Positions 54,707-62,214 of a stretch of 64,000 nucleotides of DNA are shown piece after piece. The DNA comes from a virus. The notes beneath the pieces are model-generated. The model was not told the DNA's origin, made no database searches, and saw only the letters and a program-made list of their open reading frames with translations. Within the stretch, counting starts at the first letter, position 1. Every line of letters begins with the position of its first letter. The DNA lies in the IMG/VR virus record IMGVR_UViG_3300020056_002272, positions 20,662 through 84,661 of that record; one strand, 5' to 3'. The translations under genes were made by a program, and so were the position numbers.

Positions 54707-55319
54707 TCTCTGTAGATTTCTTTGCTGCTGACTTTCTCTTTGTAGGAACCAGCTCTTCTGCTTGCTCTCTAAGGGCTTTTGCTTCTTTGAAAAGTGCGTC
54801 TGCCTGTGAACGGTATTGAGCAGCAAGGTCTGCATCACTAAGAATACCGTCATCTACTGGTGCTGTTTCAGTATAAGTAGCAACAGGATCTACATTTTCT
54901 TCGACTGGAGCAGGTTGTTTTGTTGTGCCATCTGGTCCCTTAAGAGCTAGATCTGCAACCGTAACGCCTTTCTGCTCTGCAACAATTTTATTTAAATCTG
55001 ATAGTTTTACACTTGACGTAGTGGTAGGAGTCATTTCGATCAATTCAGTTGATACTTTACTCATCTTTCCTGTGGTATGAAATCCAGCTAACATATTGCG
55101 TCCATCAGGCAAAGTTGTGCGTGACATTTGTTCCGCAAATTCGTAAGCCTGTTGACCTGAAGCTGATTCAACTGCTGTCATTAATGCATCATGTTCTCCA
55201 GAATCAAGAGACTCAGTAGGAATGATAAGACAATGTTCTGGCTCCCCAGGAACTACTCTGTATGCAACGATTACTTTTTTTTGATTAGAGGCTATTCTGC
55301 CTACATGTTTAAGCGCCAT
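54699..55319 (-). CDS. Conserved marine T4-like phage protein of unknown function
   Basis: 206 residues from the ATG at 55319, which follows a GGAGAGA ribosome site; an in-frame ATG 12 bases earlier overlaps that site and is rejected. The N-terminal half (MALKHVGRIASNQKKVIVAYRVVPGEP-type opening, PTESL, LPDGRNMLAGFH) is a family I recognise from T4-like cyanophages without a known role. The C-terminal half is Ala/Glu-rich, probably coiled coil, ending in a lysine-rich tail. It overlaps the upstream small gene. Confidence 0.78.
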   Translation of the reverse strand: MALKHVGRIASNQKKVIVAYRVVPGEPEHCLIIPTESLDSGEHDALMTAVESASGQQAYEFAEQMSRTTLPDGRNMLAGFHTTGKMSKVSTELIEMTPTTTSSVKLSDLNKIVAEQKGVTVADLALKGPDGTTKQPAPVEENVDPVATYTETAPVDDGILSDADLAAQYRSQADALFKEAKALREQAEELVPTKRKSAAKKSTESA

Positions 55320-55566
55320 TTGTCTCTCCATTTGTTTCAGCAGCAGCTTCAGCAGCAGCAGCTTCTTGAGCTTCTTTTGCAGCTTTAGCTTGCTCTTCTA
55401 CATCTTTTAAAAATGCATCTAATTTGTTGTAAAGTGAGCCTACATTGGCTAATTCGTTTGCTTTGAATGCACTACGTTCAGTAGCCAATTCAATAATTGC
55501 ACGTGCCAATGCAAGATCTTGAATATTTAATTCGTTGCTATTAGTTTGAGCTTGTGCTTCAGTCAT
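55309..55566 (-). CDS. Small conserved phage protein, Ala/Glu-rich C-terminus
   Basis: 85 residues. The front part (NIQDLALARAIIELATERSAFKAN) is helical. The end is an alanine-glutamate repeat encoded by GCA/GCT runs, followed by TNGETNGA. The last 11 bases overlap the next gene's start, and an AAGGAG ribosome site precedes the ATG. It resembles small proteins next to the same neighbour in cyanophages. Function unknown. Confidence 0.7.
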   Translation of the reverse strand: MTEAQAQTNSNELNIQDLALARAIIELATERSAFKANELANVGSLYNKLDAFLKDVEEQAKAAKEAQEAAAAEAAAETNGETNGA

Positions 55567-55605
55567 TGATATAATTCTCCTTATGTTGTATATACCTAAA
55601 TCTAG

Positions 55606-55893
55606 TTATTCGTATTTTAAATGTGGACAAGCAAGTAGAAAGAAACTTAATTCTTTTTTTGATTCAAAACCAACTGTGTATACACTTTGTATACTGTGCA
55701 TTTGTTCGTCTTCTTTTAAACCTACATTTTGTCCAAAAAAGTAACGTCCGCTTAAATGATCCTCAATCCATTCGCAAATTGCTCTTTCTAAGTTATAACG
55801 CCTTGCAACATCAGTAGTTGCAAAGGTAGGAGGGCAAAATTTTACCCTCCTAAGTCGCAAGATATCTAAAGGATTGGGATCTTTTAACTTCAC
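55606..55893 (-). CDS. Small conserved phage protein of unknown function
   Basis: 95 residues from a GTG start that forms a GTGA overlap with the stop of the VWA gene upstream; GAGGAGG in the end of that gene is its ribosome site. The protein contains RRVKFCPPTFATTDVARRYN and a helical ERAICEWIEDHLSGRYFFG segment, with no known domain. Coupling to the VWA/MoxR genes suggests a related role. Confidence 0.7.
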   Translation of the reverse strand: MKLKDPNPLDILRLRRVKFCPPTFATTDVARRYNLERAICEWIEDHLSGRYFFGQNVGLKEDEQMHSIQSVYTVGFESKKELSFFLLACPHLKYE

Positions 55894-57164
55894 GCAGCCT
55901 CCTCGTAGTGAGCAGTAACACCAAACGGTCCTTCAAGATTTTTATCGTGATTGCTGTGGATAATAAACACAGTGTCACAGTAATCAGGGTCGCCCCAGCT
56001 ATCCCAAGCGTAGCCGTCTGTAAACATGATGAATTTTTTAGGCTGAATATCGCGATCTTTCATGTATTTCCAGTTTGCCATAAAATCGGTGCCACCACCT
56101 CCGGCAATTTCGTATTCGCTAATATCACGGCCGTCGTCTGCAATAAAATCGTCCTCATTGTAAACGCTAGTGTCAAAACACCATACTTTAATTTTATAGT
56201 CTTGGTATTCTTCCATAATACCTTTTATTTCACCTAAGAAGTCAGCTGCCTGAGCATTGCCGATACTACCTGACATGTCAATACTTACACAAATGTCAAT
56301 AGTATCTTGGAAGTTCATGCCTGGCAAGATTGCACCGGTATGCCAGCCTTTGCGTGAAGGACGACTAAATGTGTAATCGCTTTTAATAGTGCTTTGGATT
56401 TGTTGACGTAGCAATTCACGCCAGTTCATTTTGGATTCAGTAAGGTCTTTGATAATACGTTGCACCCCTGCAGGAACATTGCCAGCGCCAGCAGTTTGTG
56501 CAGCATTGATCATTGCCTCTTTGATCTCGTCTTTAATTTGATCAAGTTCTTCTTTGGTGTATTTAGGACGCCCCTTGCCTTTACCTTCTTGATCACCGTC
56601 ACCTTCCAAGTCCAAATGTTCGTCTAGCATTTCTCCTAGTTCTTGCAAAAATTCTTCGCCATTCTTTTTGGCTTGATCAAACAGCTCGTCATAAACTTGC
56701 TCGCTGCTCCAGCCACGATATTTAAAGTCTTGGAAGCAATCTACAATCTTTGGTTTCGCACCAATGCCTTGATCTAACAGTTCGTTGTTTACAATATAAT
56801 CTGCTGCAATGTTATATAGCATCGGATTACGATCATGTCGCCTACCTAAGTGATCGTATACCATGTGAAAAATTTCATGGGCAATAACAAACTCAATTTC
56901 TTTATTATCCATTGCGTTGAAAAACTGAGTGTTGAAAAACAAATTACGTCCGTCTACGGCAGCAGTCATAAGCCATTCATCTGCTGCTTGGATGTTAAGT
57001 CTTGTAGCCATGTTGCCAAAGAATGGATGCCGTAGAAGCAGCCCAACACGAGCAGTTACAATACGATCCAACACTTCTACACGCATTGCTTCGAGTGCAT
57101 CGGGCGTAATGTCAGGATCTGGTTGCCATTGTTTCAGTTTACTTTGAGTGTCTTTAGCAGTCAT
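55890..57164 (-). CDS. VWA-domain metallopeptidase-like protein (partner of MoxR ATPase)
   Basis: 424 residues. HEIFH (96-100) in an HExxH context with a following YDHLGRRHD suggests a zinc site, as in the putative metallopeptidase/VWA family of bacteria and phages. An acidic, lysine-rich linker at ~180-220 leads to a VWA domain with DMSGS (D296, S298, S300) as MIDAS. MoxR-type AAA ATPases and VWA proteins act as chaperone pairs that insert metals or remodel complexes. The gene has its own promoter (57195-57223) after the terminator of the MoxR gene. Its mRNA shares a 13-base start with the MoxR mRNA. Confidence 0.85.
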   Translation of the reverse strand: MTAKDTQSKLKQWQPDPDITPDALEAMRVEVLDRIVTARVGLLLRHPFFGNMATRLNIQAADEWLMTAAVDGRNLFFNTQFFNAMDNKEIEFVIAHEIFHMVYDHLGRRHDRNPMLYNIAADYIVNNELLDQGIGAKPKIVDCFQDFKYRGWSSEQVYDELFDQAKKNGEEFLQELGEMLDEHLDLEGDGDQEGKGKGRPKYTKEELDQIKDEIKEAMINAAQTAGAGNVPAGVQRIIKDLTESKMNWRELLRQQIQSTIKSDYTFSRPSRKGWHTGAILPGMNFQDTIDICVSIDMSGSIGNAQAADFLGEIKGIMEEYQDYKIKVWCFDTSVYNEDDFIADDGRDISEYEIAGGGGTDFMANWKYMKDRDIQPKKFIMFTDGYAWDSWGDPDYCDTVFIIHSNHDKNLEGPFGVTAHYEEAA

Positions 57165-57176
57165 GATAACCTCTAA

Positions 57177-57189
57177 TTTCAGTGCCTAT
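57177..57189 (-). promoter_or_regulatory. Shared 5' leader element ATAGGCACTGAAA, copy 1
   Basis: On the minus strand the 13 bases ATAGGCACTGAAA begin 5 bases after the -10 box, that is at the expected transcription start of the VWA gene. An identical copy sits at the same position before the MoxR gene (58372-58384). Confidence 0.65.
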
Positions 57190-57194
57190 GTTTC

Positions 57195-57223
57195 ATACTA
57201 GCAATATTTAAAAGATTTGTCAA
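57195..57223 (-). promoter_or_regulatory. Sigma-70-type promoter TTGACA-N17-TAGTAT
   Basis: On the minus strand TTGACA (57218-57223) and TAGTAT (57195-57200) are 17 bases apart, upstream of the VWA gene (ATG at 57164). It lies just beyond the terminator of the preceding transcript. Confidence 0.75.
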
Positions 57224-57234
57224 CCTCTAAATAG

Positions 57235-57261
57235 AAAAAGTGGACGGATTTCTCCGTCCAC
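57235..57261 (-). terminator. Rho-independent terminator after MoxR gene
   Basis: On the minus strand GTGGACGGA-GAAA-TCCGTCCAC forms a perfect 9-base-pair stem with a GAAA tetraloop (57240-57261), followed by five U. It lies 12 bases after the MoxR stop and separates that transcript from the VWA promoter. Confidence 0.9.
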
Positions 57262-57273
57262 CTTATGGCTTCA

Positions 57274-58356
57274 TTAGGCCCCACGTGCAGCCTGGATATA
57301 CTTACCATAGCGATCGTGGAACTCATCAAAGCATTCAACTTCGTCCGGATCAATCGGAAGAGCATATTGTGTAAGAGCAAGTTTAATACCCATAACAACC
57401 AACTCTGTTTCAAAGTTGTCCATTGCAAAACGCAAAAAGTTGTTAACTTTATCGTCAAACTTTTTATCGTTTGCATCGCTGGCTTCTTTGAGTTCGTAGC
57501 AGAGAGACACAGTCAAGGAATACTTGGCACTGATTTCTTGCGTTTTCAACTCTTTTACTTTGCCTAACAAGATGTCCGAAGGATTAGGCATATTTGCAGC
57601 AACTTTACGGTGTGCCATAAACTTAACTGCAAGACCTTCACCAACAGCACCTGCCACAAGATCTGTTGTAGTATATTCGTCTAGATCATCTTCTAGCAAC
57701 TCACTTACAAACGACCAAGAACGAGGTGTAGCAAACGACCGGCTTGCACTTTTAGGATCGAAATCATAAAGATCCTGTTTAGCAAACTGCAAGTAACCTA
57801 CAACGTCTTGGTTGATCTTGTTGTTGACAGCCCATTCGAACCAGTCATCAAAGTTTACACCCATTTCAAGGTGCACAAAACGGTTAGCAAGTGGAGCAGG
57901 CATACGATATGTAACGCCTTTATCTGCTTCACGGTTACCAGCCGCAACAATGATAACATTATCGGGCAACTTGTATTGACCTACCCGGCGATTCAGAATC
58001 AACTGATATGCCGCAGCCTGCACTGCCGGTGCAGCACTGTTCATTTCGTCAAGGAAAAGAACAATGTGGTCATATTGTGCAGCCATTGCCTCGTCGGGCA
58101 ATTCTGCTGGCGCACCCCAAACCATTTTGCCTTGATTGGCATCAAAGTAGGGGATACCTTTGATGTCGGTGGGTTCCCACAACGACAGTCGAATATCAAT
58201 TAGATGTGCATTAGACAGACTATTTGTAATCTGTGCAACAATATCGGATTTACCGATACCTGGAGGACCCCAAAGGAAAATGGGGCGTTGTTTACGCATA
58301 GCAAATTGCAGTGCGTTTTTAGCTTTCTTCGGTGTAAGAACTCGTGCTTCTGACAT
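57274..58356 (-). CDS. MoxR-family AAA+ ATPase
   Basis: 360 residues. WGPPGIGKS (29-37) is Walker A, VLFLDEMNSA (99-108) is Walker B with D103 and E104, and NVIIVAAGN fits sensor 1; the arrangement PxxANRFVHLEM matches MoxR ATPases. It would couple ATP hydrolysis to remodelling of a target presented by its VWA partner encoded next. It has its own sigma-70-like promoter and a strong terminator, so it is a single-gene transcript. The pair is frequent in marine T4-like phages; its target in infection is not established from sequence. Confidence 0.9.
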   Translation of the reverse strand: MSEARVLTPKKAKNALQFAMRKQRPIFLWGPPGIGKSDIVAQITNSLSNAHLIDIRLSLWEPTDIKGIPYFDANQGKMVWGAPAELPDEAMAAQYDHIVLFLDEMNSAAPAVQAAAYQLILNRRVGQYKLPDNVIIVAAGNREADKGVTYRMPAPLANRFVHLEMGVNFDDWFEWAVNNKINQDVVGYLQFAKQDLYDFDPKSASRSFATPRSWSFVSELLEDDLDEYTTTDLVAGAVGEGLAVKFMAHRKVAANMPNPSDILLGKVKELKTQEISAKYSLTVSLCYELKEASDANDKKFDDKVNNFLRFAMDNFETELVVMGIKLALTQYALPIDPDEVECFDEFHDRYGKYIQAARGA

Positions 58357-58371
58357 AACGTATTCCTTTTG

Positions 58372-58384
58372 TTTCAGTGCCTAT
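58372..58384 (-). promoter_or_regulatory. Shared 5' leader element ATAGGCACTGAAA, copy 2
   Basis: Identical to the 13 bases at 57177-57189. It begins 6 bases after the -10 box, so the MoxR mRNA should start with it; an AAGGAA ribosome site follows before the ATG at 58356. Confidence 0.65.
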
Positions 58385-58390
58385 ACAAAT

Positions 58391-58419
58391 AATATAGTGT
58401 ATAACACCTAAGAGGTCAA
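58391..58419 (-). promoter_or_regulatory. Sigma-70-like promoter TTGACC-N17-TATATT
   Basis: On the minus strand TTGACC (58414-58419) and TATATT (58391-58396) are 17 bases apart, upstream of the MoxR gene. The -35 contains the stop codon of the Smr gene. Each box has one mismatch to consensus. Confidence 0.7.
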
Positions 58420-58646
58420 CCTCTTTTTTGTAATTTTATGCTGAAACTTCCAGGATTTTTTGGATTTTGTATGCACTCTCTTATATGGGGATGATTGTCT
58501 GCCCATATGTTCAATTCCTGCATCATCGCTCCTTGCCCTGTAATAACGTGACACTTTTTGTGTCCGCTATAATAAGCGGCTGTGACTTGACGATTGAAAT
58601 ATTGCCATGCTGTATGAATGTGCTGTCCGTGAAGATCTATGCGCAT
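58416..58646 (-). CDS. Stand-alone Smr-domain protein
   Basis: 76 residues. IDLHG (3-7) and VITGQG (34-39) with a final GSFSIKLQKRG are the DLHGxxxxxA, ItGkG and C-terminal strand motifs of the Smr domain found at the end of MutS2. Smr domains are nucleases on branched DNA or on RNA in stalled ribosomes. The usual HGxGxG appears as HVITGQG. It starts in a TGATG overlap with the gene upstream. In a phage it could act on recombination intermediates or host translation; this is inference. Confidence 0.8.
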   Translation of the reverse strand: MRIDLHGQHIHTAWQYFNRQVTAAYYSGHKKCHVITGQGAMMQELNIWADNHPHIRECIQNPKNPGSFSIKLQKRG

Positions 58647-58912
58647 CAGCCTATTTTGATGCCGGCTCCTGCTTTGCCTTCGCCTAAATGTAATATAATG
58701 TCATTTATAGTGTTTAGGTTTATTTGTTCAGACTCTGACATACCTGGAGTAATGCGATTCATTAAATCACTTAAATCTACCAAGAACCGGCGATAATCTT
58801 CAGATTGCTCGTCTAATGGAATGTATACTAATCTGAATAAAGGATTGTTAGCTTCGTCTATAGCTGTATCCTCTTTGAGGATGTTAATAAATTTTTTGAT
58901 ATCGTCTGACAT
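58646..58912 (-). CDS. Small conserved protein of unknown function
   Basis: 88 residues, helical, beginning MSDDIKKFINILKED and ending in a glycine-rich GEGKAGAGIKIG. No known motif. GGAGAA precedes the ATG, and a GATAAATA box lies 22 bases upstream. It is coupled to the Smr gene by TGATG. Confidence 0.65.
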   Translation of the reverse strand: MSDDIKKFINILKEDTAIDEANNPLFRLVYIPLDEQSEDYRRFLVDLSDLMNRITPGMSESEQINLNTINDIILHLGEGKAGAGIKIG

Positions 58913-58932
58913 TATTGTTCTCCACGTTTATA

Positions 58933-59319
58933 TTATTTATCTGTTTTTTGCCTATTAAGAGCTTTTGTTATTCCGTATTTTCTTATATCGCCGCTAAAAA
59001 GAGTCAATTCAACTGCTCGTTTTTCGTGTGTAACCGTAAGGCTCCGATTGGTAAGATAATACGGACAATCTATAAATTGATCTAAAAAAATAATCACTTG
59101 AGTAGTTATAGTCATATCTCTTGGAAAAGGAATATCGTATGTAGTGATTTCAATTTGTTGAATTGTATCGTAGCCCTCTTCTGTTAATCTTAATCCGCCC
59201 TTATCTTTGTTGCGTGTATTATGCCACCATACAGGCAGCATTGCTTTAACATTACTTTCGTTTGTGCTTTGTCCTAACATACGTAAAAATAGTTTGGTGT
59301 ATGTTATTTTATCAGTCAT
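58933..59319 (-). CDS. Conserved phage protein of unknown function
   Basis: 128 residues. It contains WWHNTRNKDKGGLRLTEEGYD and a later YYLTNRSLTVTHEKRAVELTLFSGD region that looks like a small nucleic-acid-associated fold, without a nameable family. The arrangement (GGLRLTEEGY ... FPYYL) is one I recognise in cyanophage hypothetical proteins. It overlaps the gene upstream by 8 bases and is part of a chain of small genes. Confidence 0.68.
   Translation of the reverse strand: MTDKITYTKLFLRMLGQSTNESNVKAMLPVWWHNTRNKDKGGLRLTEEGYDTIQQIEITTYDIPFPRDMTITTQVIIFLDQFIDCPYYLTNRSLTVTHEKRAVELTLFSGDIRKYGITKALNRQKTDK
58934..58941 (-). promoter_or_regulatory. T4-late-like box GATAAATA (minus strand)
   Basis: The plus strand reads TATTTATC. 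It overlaps the end of the upstream gene and lies 22 bases before the ATG at 58912. Confidence 0.4.
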
Positions 59320-59605
59320 TGCTTTGTAAAATTGTGCCTTGAGTGAGTTTTACAACATCGAACTCATCCGACTTGAACATTTCGTTTAATTTTTTAGCAA
59401 GATTAAATGCATGTCCAGGGTTAGAAAAACTTGTTTTTTTATATTTAGGACCAGGATAATTTGTAATAGCATTGCTGCTTTTTAAATTAAATGGTTTTCC
59501 TTTATAGAATACTGCCCATATTGCTTCCGCATCTAGCACTTGTTCGCACTTATAGGTTGCACTATTGGTGTATTCTAATAAAACAGTAGGTTTAGGTCTA
59601 CTCAT
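59312..59605 (-). CDS. Small conserved protein of unknown function
   Basis: 97 residues, starting MSRPKPTVLLEYTN with GGAG upstream of the ATG. It has a basic centre (PGPKYKKTSFSNPGHAFNLAKKLNEMF) with a helix near the end. No family recognised. A GATAAATA box lies 23 bases upstream, so it may head the run of small genes down to the Smr gene. Confidence 0.65.
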   Translation of the reverse strand: MSRPKPTVLLEYTNSATYKCEQVLDAEAIWAVFYKGKPFNLKSSNAITNYPGPKYKKTSFSNPGHAFNLAKKLNEMFKSDEFDVVKLTQGTILQSND

Positions 59606-59627
59606 ATCTTAACTCCATTATATACGT

Positions 59628-59635
59628 ATTTATCA
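59628..59635 (-). promoter_or_regulatory. T4-late-like promoter box GATAAATA (minus strand)
   Basis: The plus strand reads TATTTATC, in the 57-base gap before the gene starting at 59605. Spacing to the ATG is like that of the other late-like boxes. Confidence 0.5.
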
Positions 59636-59662
59636 TATTAGGAGTTATATGGTAGTTTTTTA

Positions 59663-59905
59663 TTATGTCCAATCAGCGGAAGAACTGCCCATTGTTACAA
59701 TAATATCCTCGTTACTTCCGCCATTTTCTTTAATAAACTTTTCCATGTCGCCGTTCAATCTTGCCATTGCAATTCCCAAAGCAAAGGCAATATTTTTTGC
59801 CTGCTCAATAGGAATCTTAACCTCTTTAGCACGACTTGCATCAGCCTGCTTTACCATTGCAATCAACTGCTGTAATGGTTGAGTATTAAGAGGTTCGATT
59901 GACAT
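59663..59905 (-). CDS. Small conserved protein of unknown function
   Basis: 80 residues. Mostly one helical region (QPLQQLIAMVKQADASRAKEV, then EQAKNIAFALGIAMARLNGDM), ending in a polar tail. No known motif. It overlaps the preceding gene by 20 bases, so the two are probably co-translated. Confidence 0.65.
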   Translation of the reverse strand: MSIEPLNTQPLQQLIAMVKQADASRAKEVKIPIEQAKNIAFALGIAMARLNGDMEKFIKENGGSNEDIIVTMGSSSADWT

Positions 59906-60362
59906 TACTTAATGCTGCTTTCATTTCAAATTCTGTTTTGAACGGACCTATAAATTCGTTACGCTCAATAGTAATTAGCTTTGGGCAAAAACTTTTCAAC
60001 CAATTGACATTGAATTTTACAAGATAGTAGCCTGCACAATATACACTCTTAGACTTTTCACTCTTAGTAAAGAGAGGTAGTTTTTGCTTGATATCGAACA
60101 TACTGTTGTATGGCTGTGTTCTAGTAGGATAGCCATGAACTTCTAGTTTATTTGCAGATTCAGGGCTTTCTTGAATGCTAGCAATCAGGAAATTTTTTCC
60201 AAATGTTTTACGAAGCTGGTTTTCACTTTTATAAAAGTCCGTTTTGCCACTTGTGGTAACAACAAATCCATCTTCGCTTTTGCTTAGAGTTCCTACTTTT
60301 TCACCTGCATTTTCTACAATCCAAAACTTGTCTTGTAAAATTGGTTTTGCTTTTAATGTCAT
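59886..60362 (-). CDS. Conserved phage protein of unknown function
   Basis: 158 residues. It has repeated short beta-rich segments: FWIVENAGEKVGTLSKSEDGFVV and a KSENQLRKTFG helix, then a VHGYPTRTQPYNSMFDIKQKLPLFTKS region. From memory similar proteins neighbour the RNase H-like exonuclease in T4-like cyanophages. It starts in an ATGA overlap with the exonuclease gene. No catalytic motif is evident. Confidence 0.7.
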   Translation of the reverse strand: MTLKAKPILQDKFWIVENAGEKVGTLSKSEDGFVVTTSGKTDFYKSENQLRKTFGKNFLIASIQESPESANKLEVHGYPTRTQPYNSMFDIKQKLPLFTKSEKSKSVYCAGYYLVKFNVNWLKSFCPKLITIERNEFIGPFKTEFEMKAALSNVNRTS

Positions 60363-61342
60363 ACTTTATATCCTGCTTGTAAAGGCTCAGAAAATGCTGC
60401 TGCTTGATCTGCAATACGTTGCATATCCCAGCGAGCACAAAACTTCATAAGACGCATACCGACTTGACTAATTTGTTTTGTTTCTACATTGCGAACTGTA
60501 TTGTCAATTTCTTGTCGAATATCATCTGGCTGTGCAGTTAAGTCACACAGCGTAACATTTCGTGTGTAATCATCTAGCACACGATGTTCAACACCTTCAT
60601 GATCTACCCACCGCTGTAGCATCATGTTGTTCCAGTTGAATCCTTTAGTATCTTTGTCAGCAAATGCTTCTAGCAACCCCACCTTGTTCTTAGTGCCTTT
60701 CTTGCGAACACCTGGATATGCACTAAACACATTATCACTAGTATCGCCACGCATACACTTTTCAAATAGCAACCATTGTGGATCGGGGGCTGGCTTCTCT
60801 TCTTTAGTTTTCTTGTCAACAACAGGTCTACCTTTGTCATCAAAATAACCTTCGTGTGTAATAGTTGTGTTACTAACACCGTTGTATTGACGCACGTTAG
60901 GAGCAATTAATTGTGCAAAGTCGCCGTCGGTAGAAATTATAACATGATCGTCATTGGGATGATTTTGTATCCAGCCTGCAATAAGATCATCTGCTTCGAG
61001 AACTGTATTATGCATTACAGTGCAATTGGTCTTGGTGCTAACAAAATCTTTGAACTCGTCAAAGATTTCCCAAAACACTTTATCTTCTTCTGCTTCACGT
61101 GGAGTAAGAGCATCACGTGCTTCTTTACGGTTGCGCTTGTAAGGCTCGTAATAATCTTTACGCCAGCTACGTCCTTCTAAACAAAACACCACATGATCAC
61201 CTTTGAAGTCTTGCCAAGCCTTCTTAATGCTGTTAAGTGTAATATGCATTGCCATGCCTACTTTTGTGTCAATGTCGCCACGAACTACGTGACGAGCACG
61301 GAAAAAAGTATTTGCTGTATCAACTAGAATGTATGTTGCCAT
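60359..61342 (-). CDS. rnh: T4 RNase H-like 5'-3' exonuclease (FEN-1 family)
   Basis: 327 residues. Acidic metal ligands of the family are visible: D8 in LVDTAN, E116/D118/D119 in LEADDLIAG, D139 and D141 in STDGDFAQL, then MRGDTSDNV near 200. T4 Rnh (305 residues) removes RNA primers and adjacent DNA during lagging-strand synthesis. The basic helical arch region YYEPYKRNRKEARD is present. It overlaps the glycosylase-like gene upstream by 23 bases, making a repair/replication pair. Confidence 0.88.
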   Translation of the reverse strand: MATYILVDTANTFFRARHVVRGDIDTKVGMAMHITLNSIKKAWQDFKGDHVVFCLEGRSWRKDYYEPYKRNRKEARDALTPREAEEDKVFWEIFDEFKDFVSTKTNCTVMHNTVLEADDLIAGWIQNHPNDDHVIISTDGDFAQLIAPNVRQYNGVSNTTITHEGYFDDKGRPVVDKKTKEEKPAPDPQWLLFEKCMRGDTSDNVFSAYPGVRKKGTKNKVGLLEAFADKDTKGFNWNNMMLQRWVDHEGVEHRVLDDYTRNVTLCDLTAQPDDIRQEIDNTVRNVETKQISQVGMRLMKFCARWDMQRIADQAAAFSEPLQAGYKV

Positions 61343-61727
61343 GTAACTCTTCTTCTATATAGCGTTTCAGTTCATGATCACCGACGTTGTCGGGAATCTC
61401 GTTTTTGTAGAATAGGCGATAGCTGTCACTGCCATACTTACCAATTCCATATAATACTGTAGCATCTTTTCCGTCCCATGTCAAGTAATCTTTTGACATT
61501 TTCCTTAGCCTATTTTCACGAACATTTACCATGCCCAATGGCTGAATAATTTTCTTTACAGTATCCGGAGTGGTTGTTAAGTAGTGGATTGGTGTAGGAC
61601 AAACAGCAAATAAAGCAGGAAGAACACGCTTAACCTGCTTGCGATTTGTTTGATTAAGGCAAATCACGCCAACCATGTGTTGCCAAACACTTTTCACTTG
61701 CTGTTGGACCATAAGGTCATCACGCAT
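61320..61727 (-). CDS. HhH-GPD DNA glycosylase, MBD4-like
   Basis: 135 residues. VICLNQTNRKQV, PTPIHYLTTTPDTV, IIQPLGMVNVRENRL and VLYGIGKYGSDSYRLFYKNE follow the order of the MBD4 glycosylase domain, with the catalytic Asp at D101 in GIGKYGSDSYR and a late DHELKRY. MBD4 excises thymine or uracil opposite guanine. There is no iron-sulphur cluster motif, unlike MutY/Nth. The domain stands alone. It starts in a TAATG overlap and precedes the RNase H-like gene. Specificity is an inference. Confidence 0.75.
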   Translation of the reverse strand: MRDDLMVQQQVKSVWQHMVGVICLNQTNRKQVKRVLPALFAVCPTPIHYLTTTPDTVKKIIQPLGMVNVRENRLRKMSKDYLTWDGKDATVLYGIGKYGSDSYRLFYKNEIPDNVGDHELKRYIEEELHGNIHSS

Positions 61728-62131
61728 TACGACACCTCACTGCGTCCTTTATCAATAGGAATAACATTTATATATCCTGCTCCTCTACTGGTGTCCATAC
61801 CTTCTGCTTCTAACATATTATATACTATATCTCTGAACCATCTGTCAACCACTTCTTCTTCAGGATCAGCCGCTTCGCCGTATCCAGCTTCTAATAACTG
61901 TGCTATAAAATATTCGTTCCAATCTAATTCAAAAAATCCATTGCGCACATTTTCATCGTTAACTTTGATATCTAAAACATTTACCCAAGGCTCCTTACGG
62001 CGTGTCGCATATGCTTTTGGATCCTTCTTTTTAAGCAGTTTCATCTCGTCAGCTTCCACTTTTGCTTTTTCTTCTGCAATACGCTGTTCTTCTGCTTCAA
62101 TACCTGTAATTTTTTTAAGCCATTGTTTCAT
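61727..62131 (-). CDS. Conserved phage protein of unknown function
   Basis: 134 residues. A basic/acidic N-terminal helix (EEQRIAEEKAKVEADEMKLL) is followed by EPWVNVLDIKVNDENVRNGFFELDWN and a LLEAGYGEAADPEEEVVDRWF segment. The FELDWNEYF part is a family feature I recognise in T4-like cyanophages without a known function. It is coupled to the glycosylase gene downstream by TAATG. Confidence 0.7.
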   Translation of the reverse strand: MKQWLKKITGIEAEEQRIAEEKAKVEADEMKLLKKKDPKAYATRRKEPWVNVLDIKVNDENVRNGFFELDWNEYFIAQLLEAGYGEAADPEEEVVDRWFRDIVYNMLEAEGMDTSRGAGYINVIPIDKGRSEVS

Positions 62132-62214
62132 AATTGTTTCCTTATCTTTTCATATTGTTCTTCGGTATGAACGCCCTTGGAGTATTTTTTGATTTCGTCA
62201 TGTTCCCCAGGCAT
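62128..62214 (-). CDS. Possible 28-residue micro-protein
   Basis: A short frame starts inside the end of queE and fills the 66-base gap, ending in an ATGA overlap with the next gene (MPGEHDEIKKYSKG start). Coupling and gap-filling favour translation; the very small size and lack of a clear ribosome site count against it. Confidence 0.3.
   Translation of the reverse strand: MPGEHDEIKKYSKGVHTEEQYEKIRKQL

Noticed and set aside
58410-58426. AAGAGGT-CA-ACCTCTT inverted repeat followed by T residues, like a plus-strand terminator
   Set aside because: No plus-strand gene ends here, the loop is only two bases, and the same bases form the -35 box of the MoxR promoter and the Smr stop codon.
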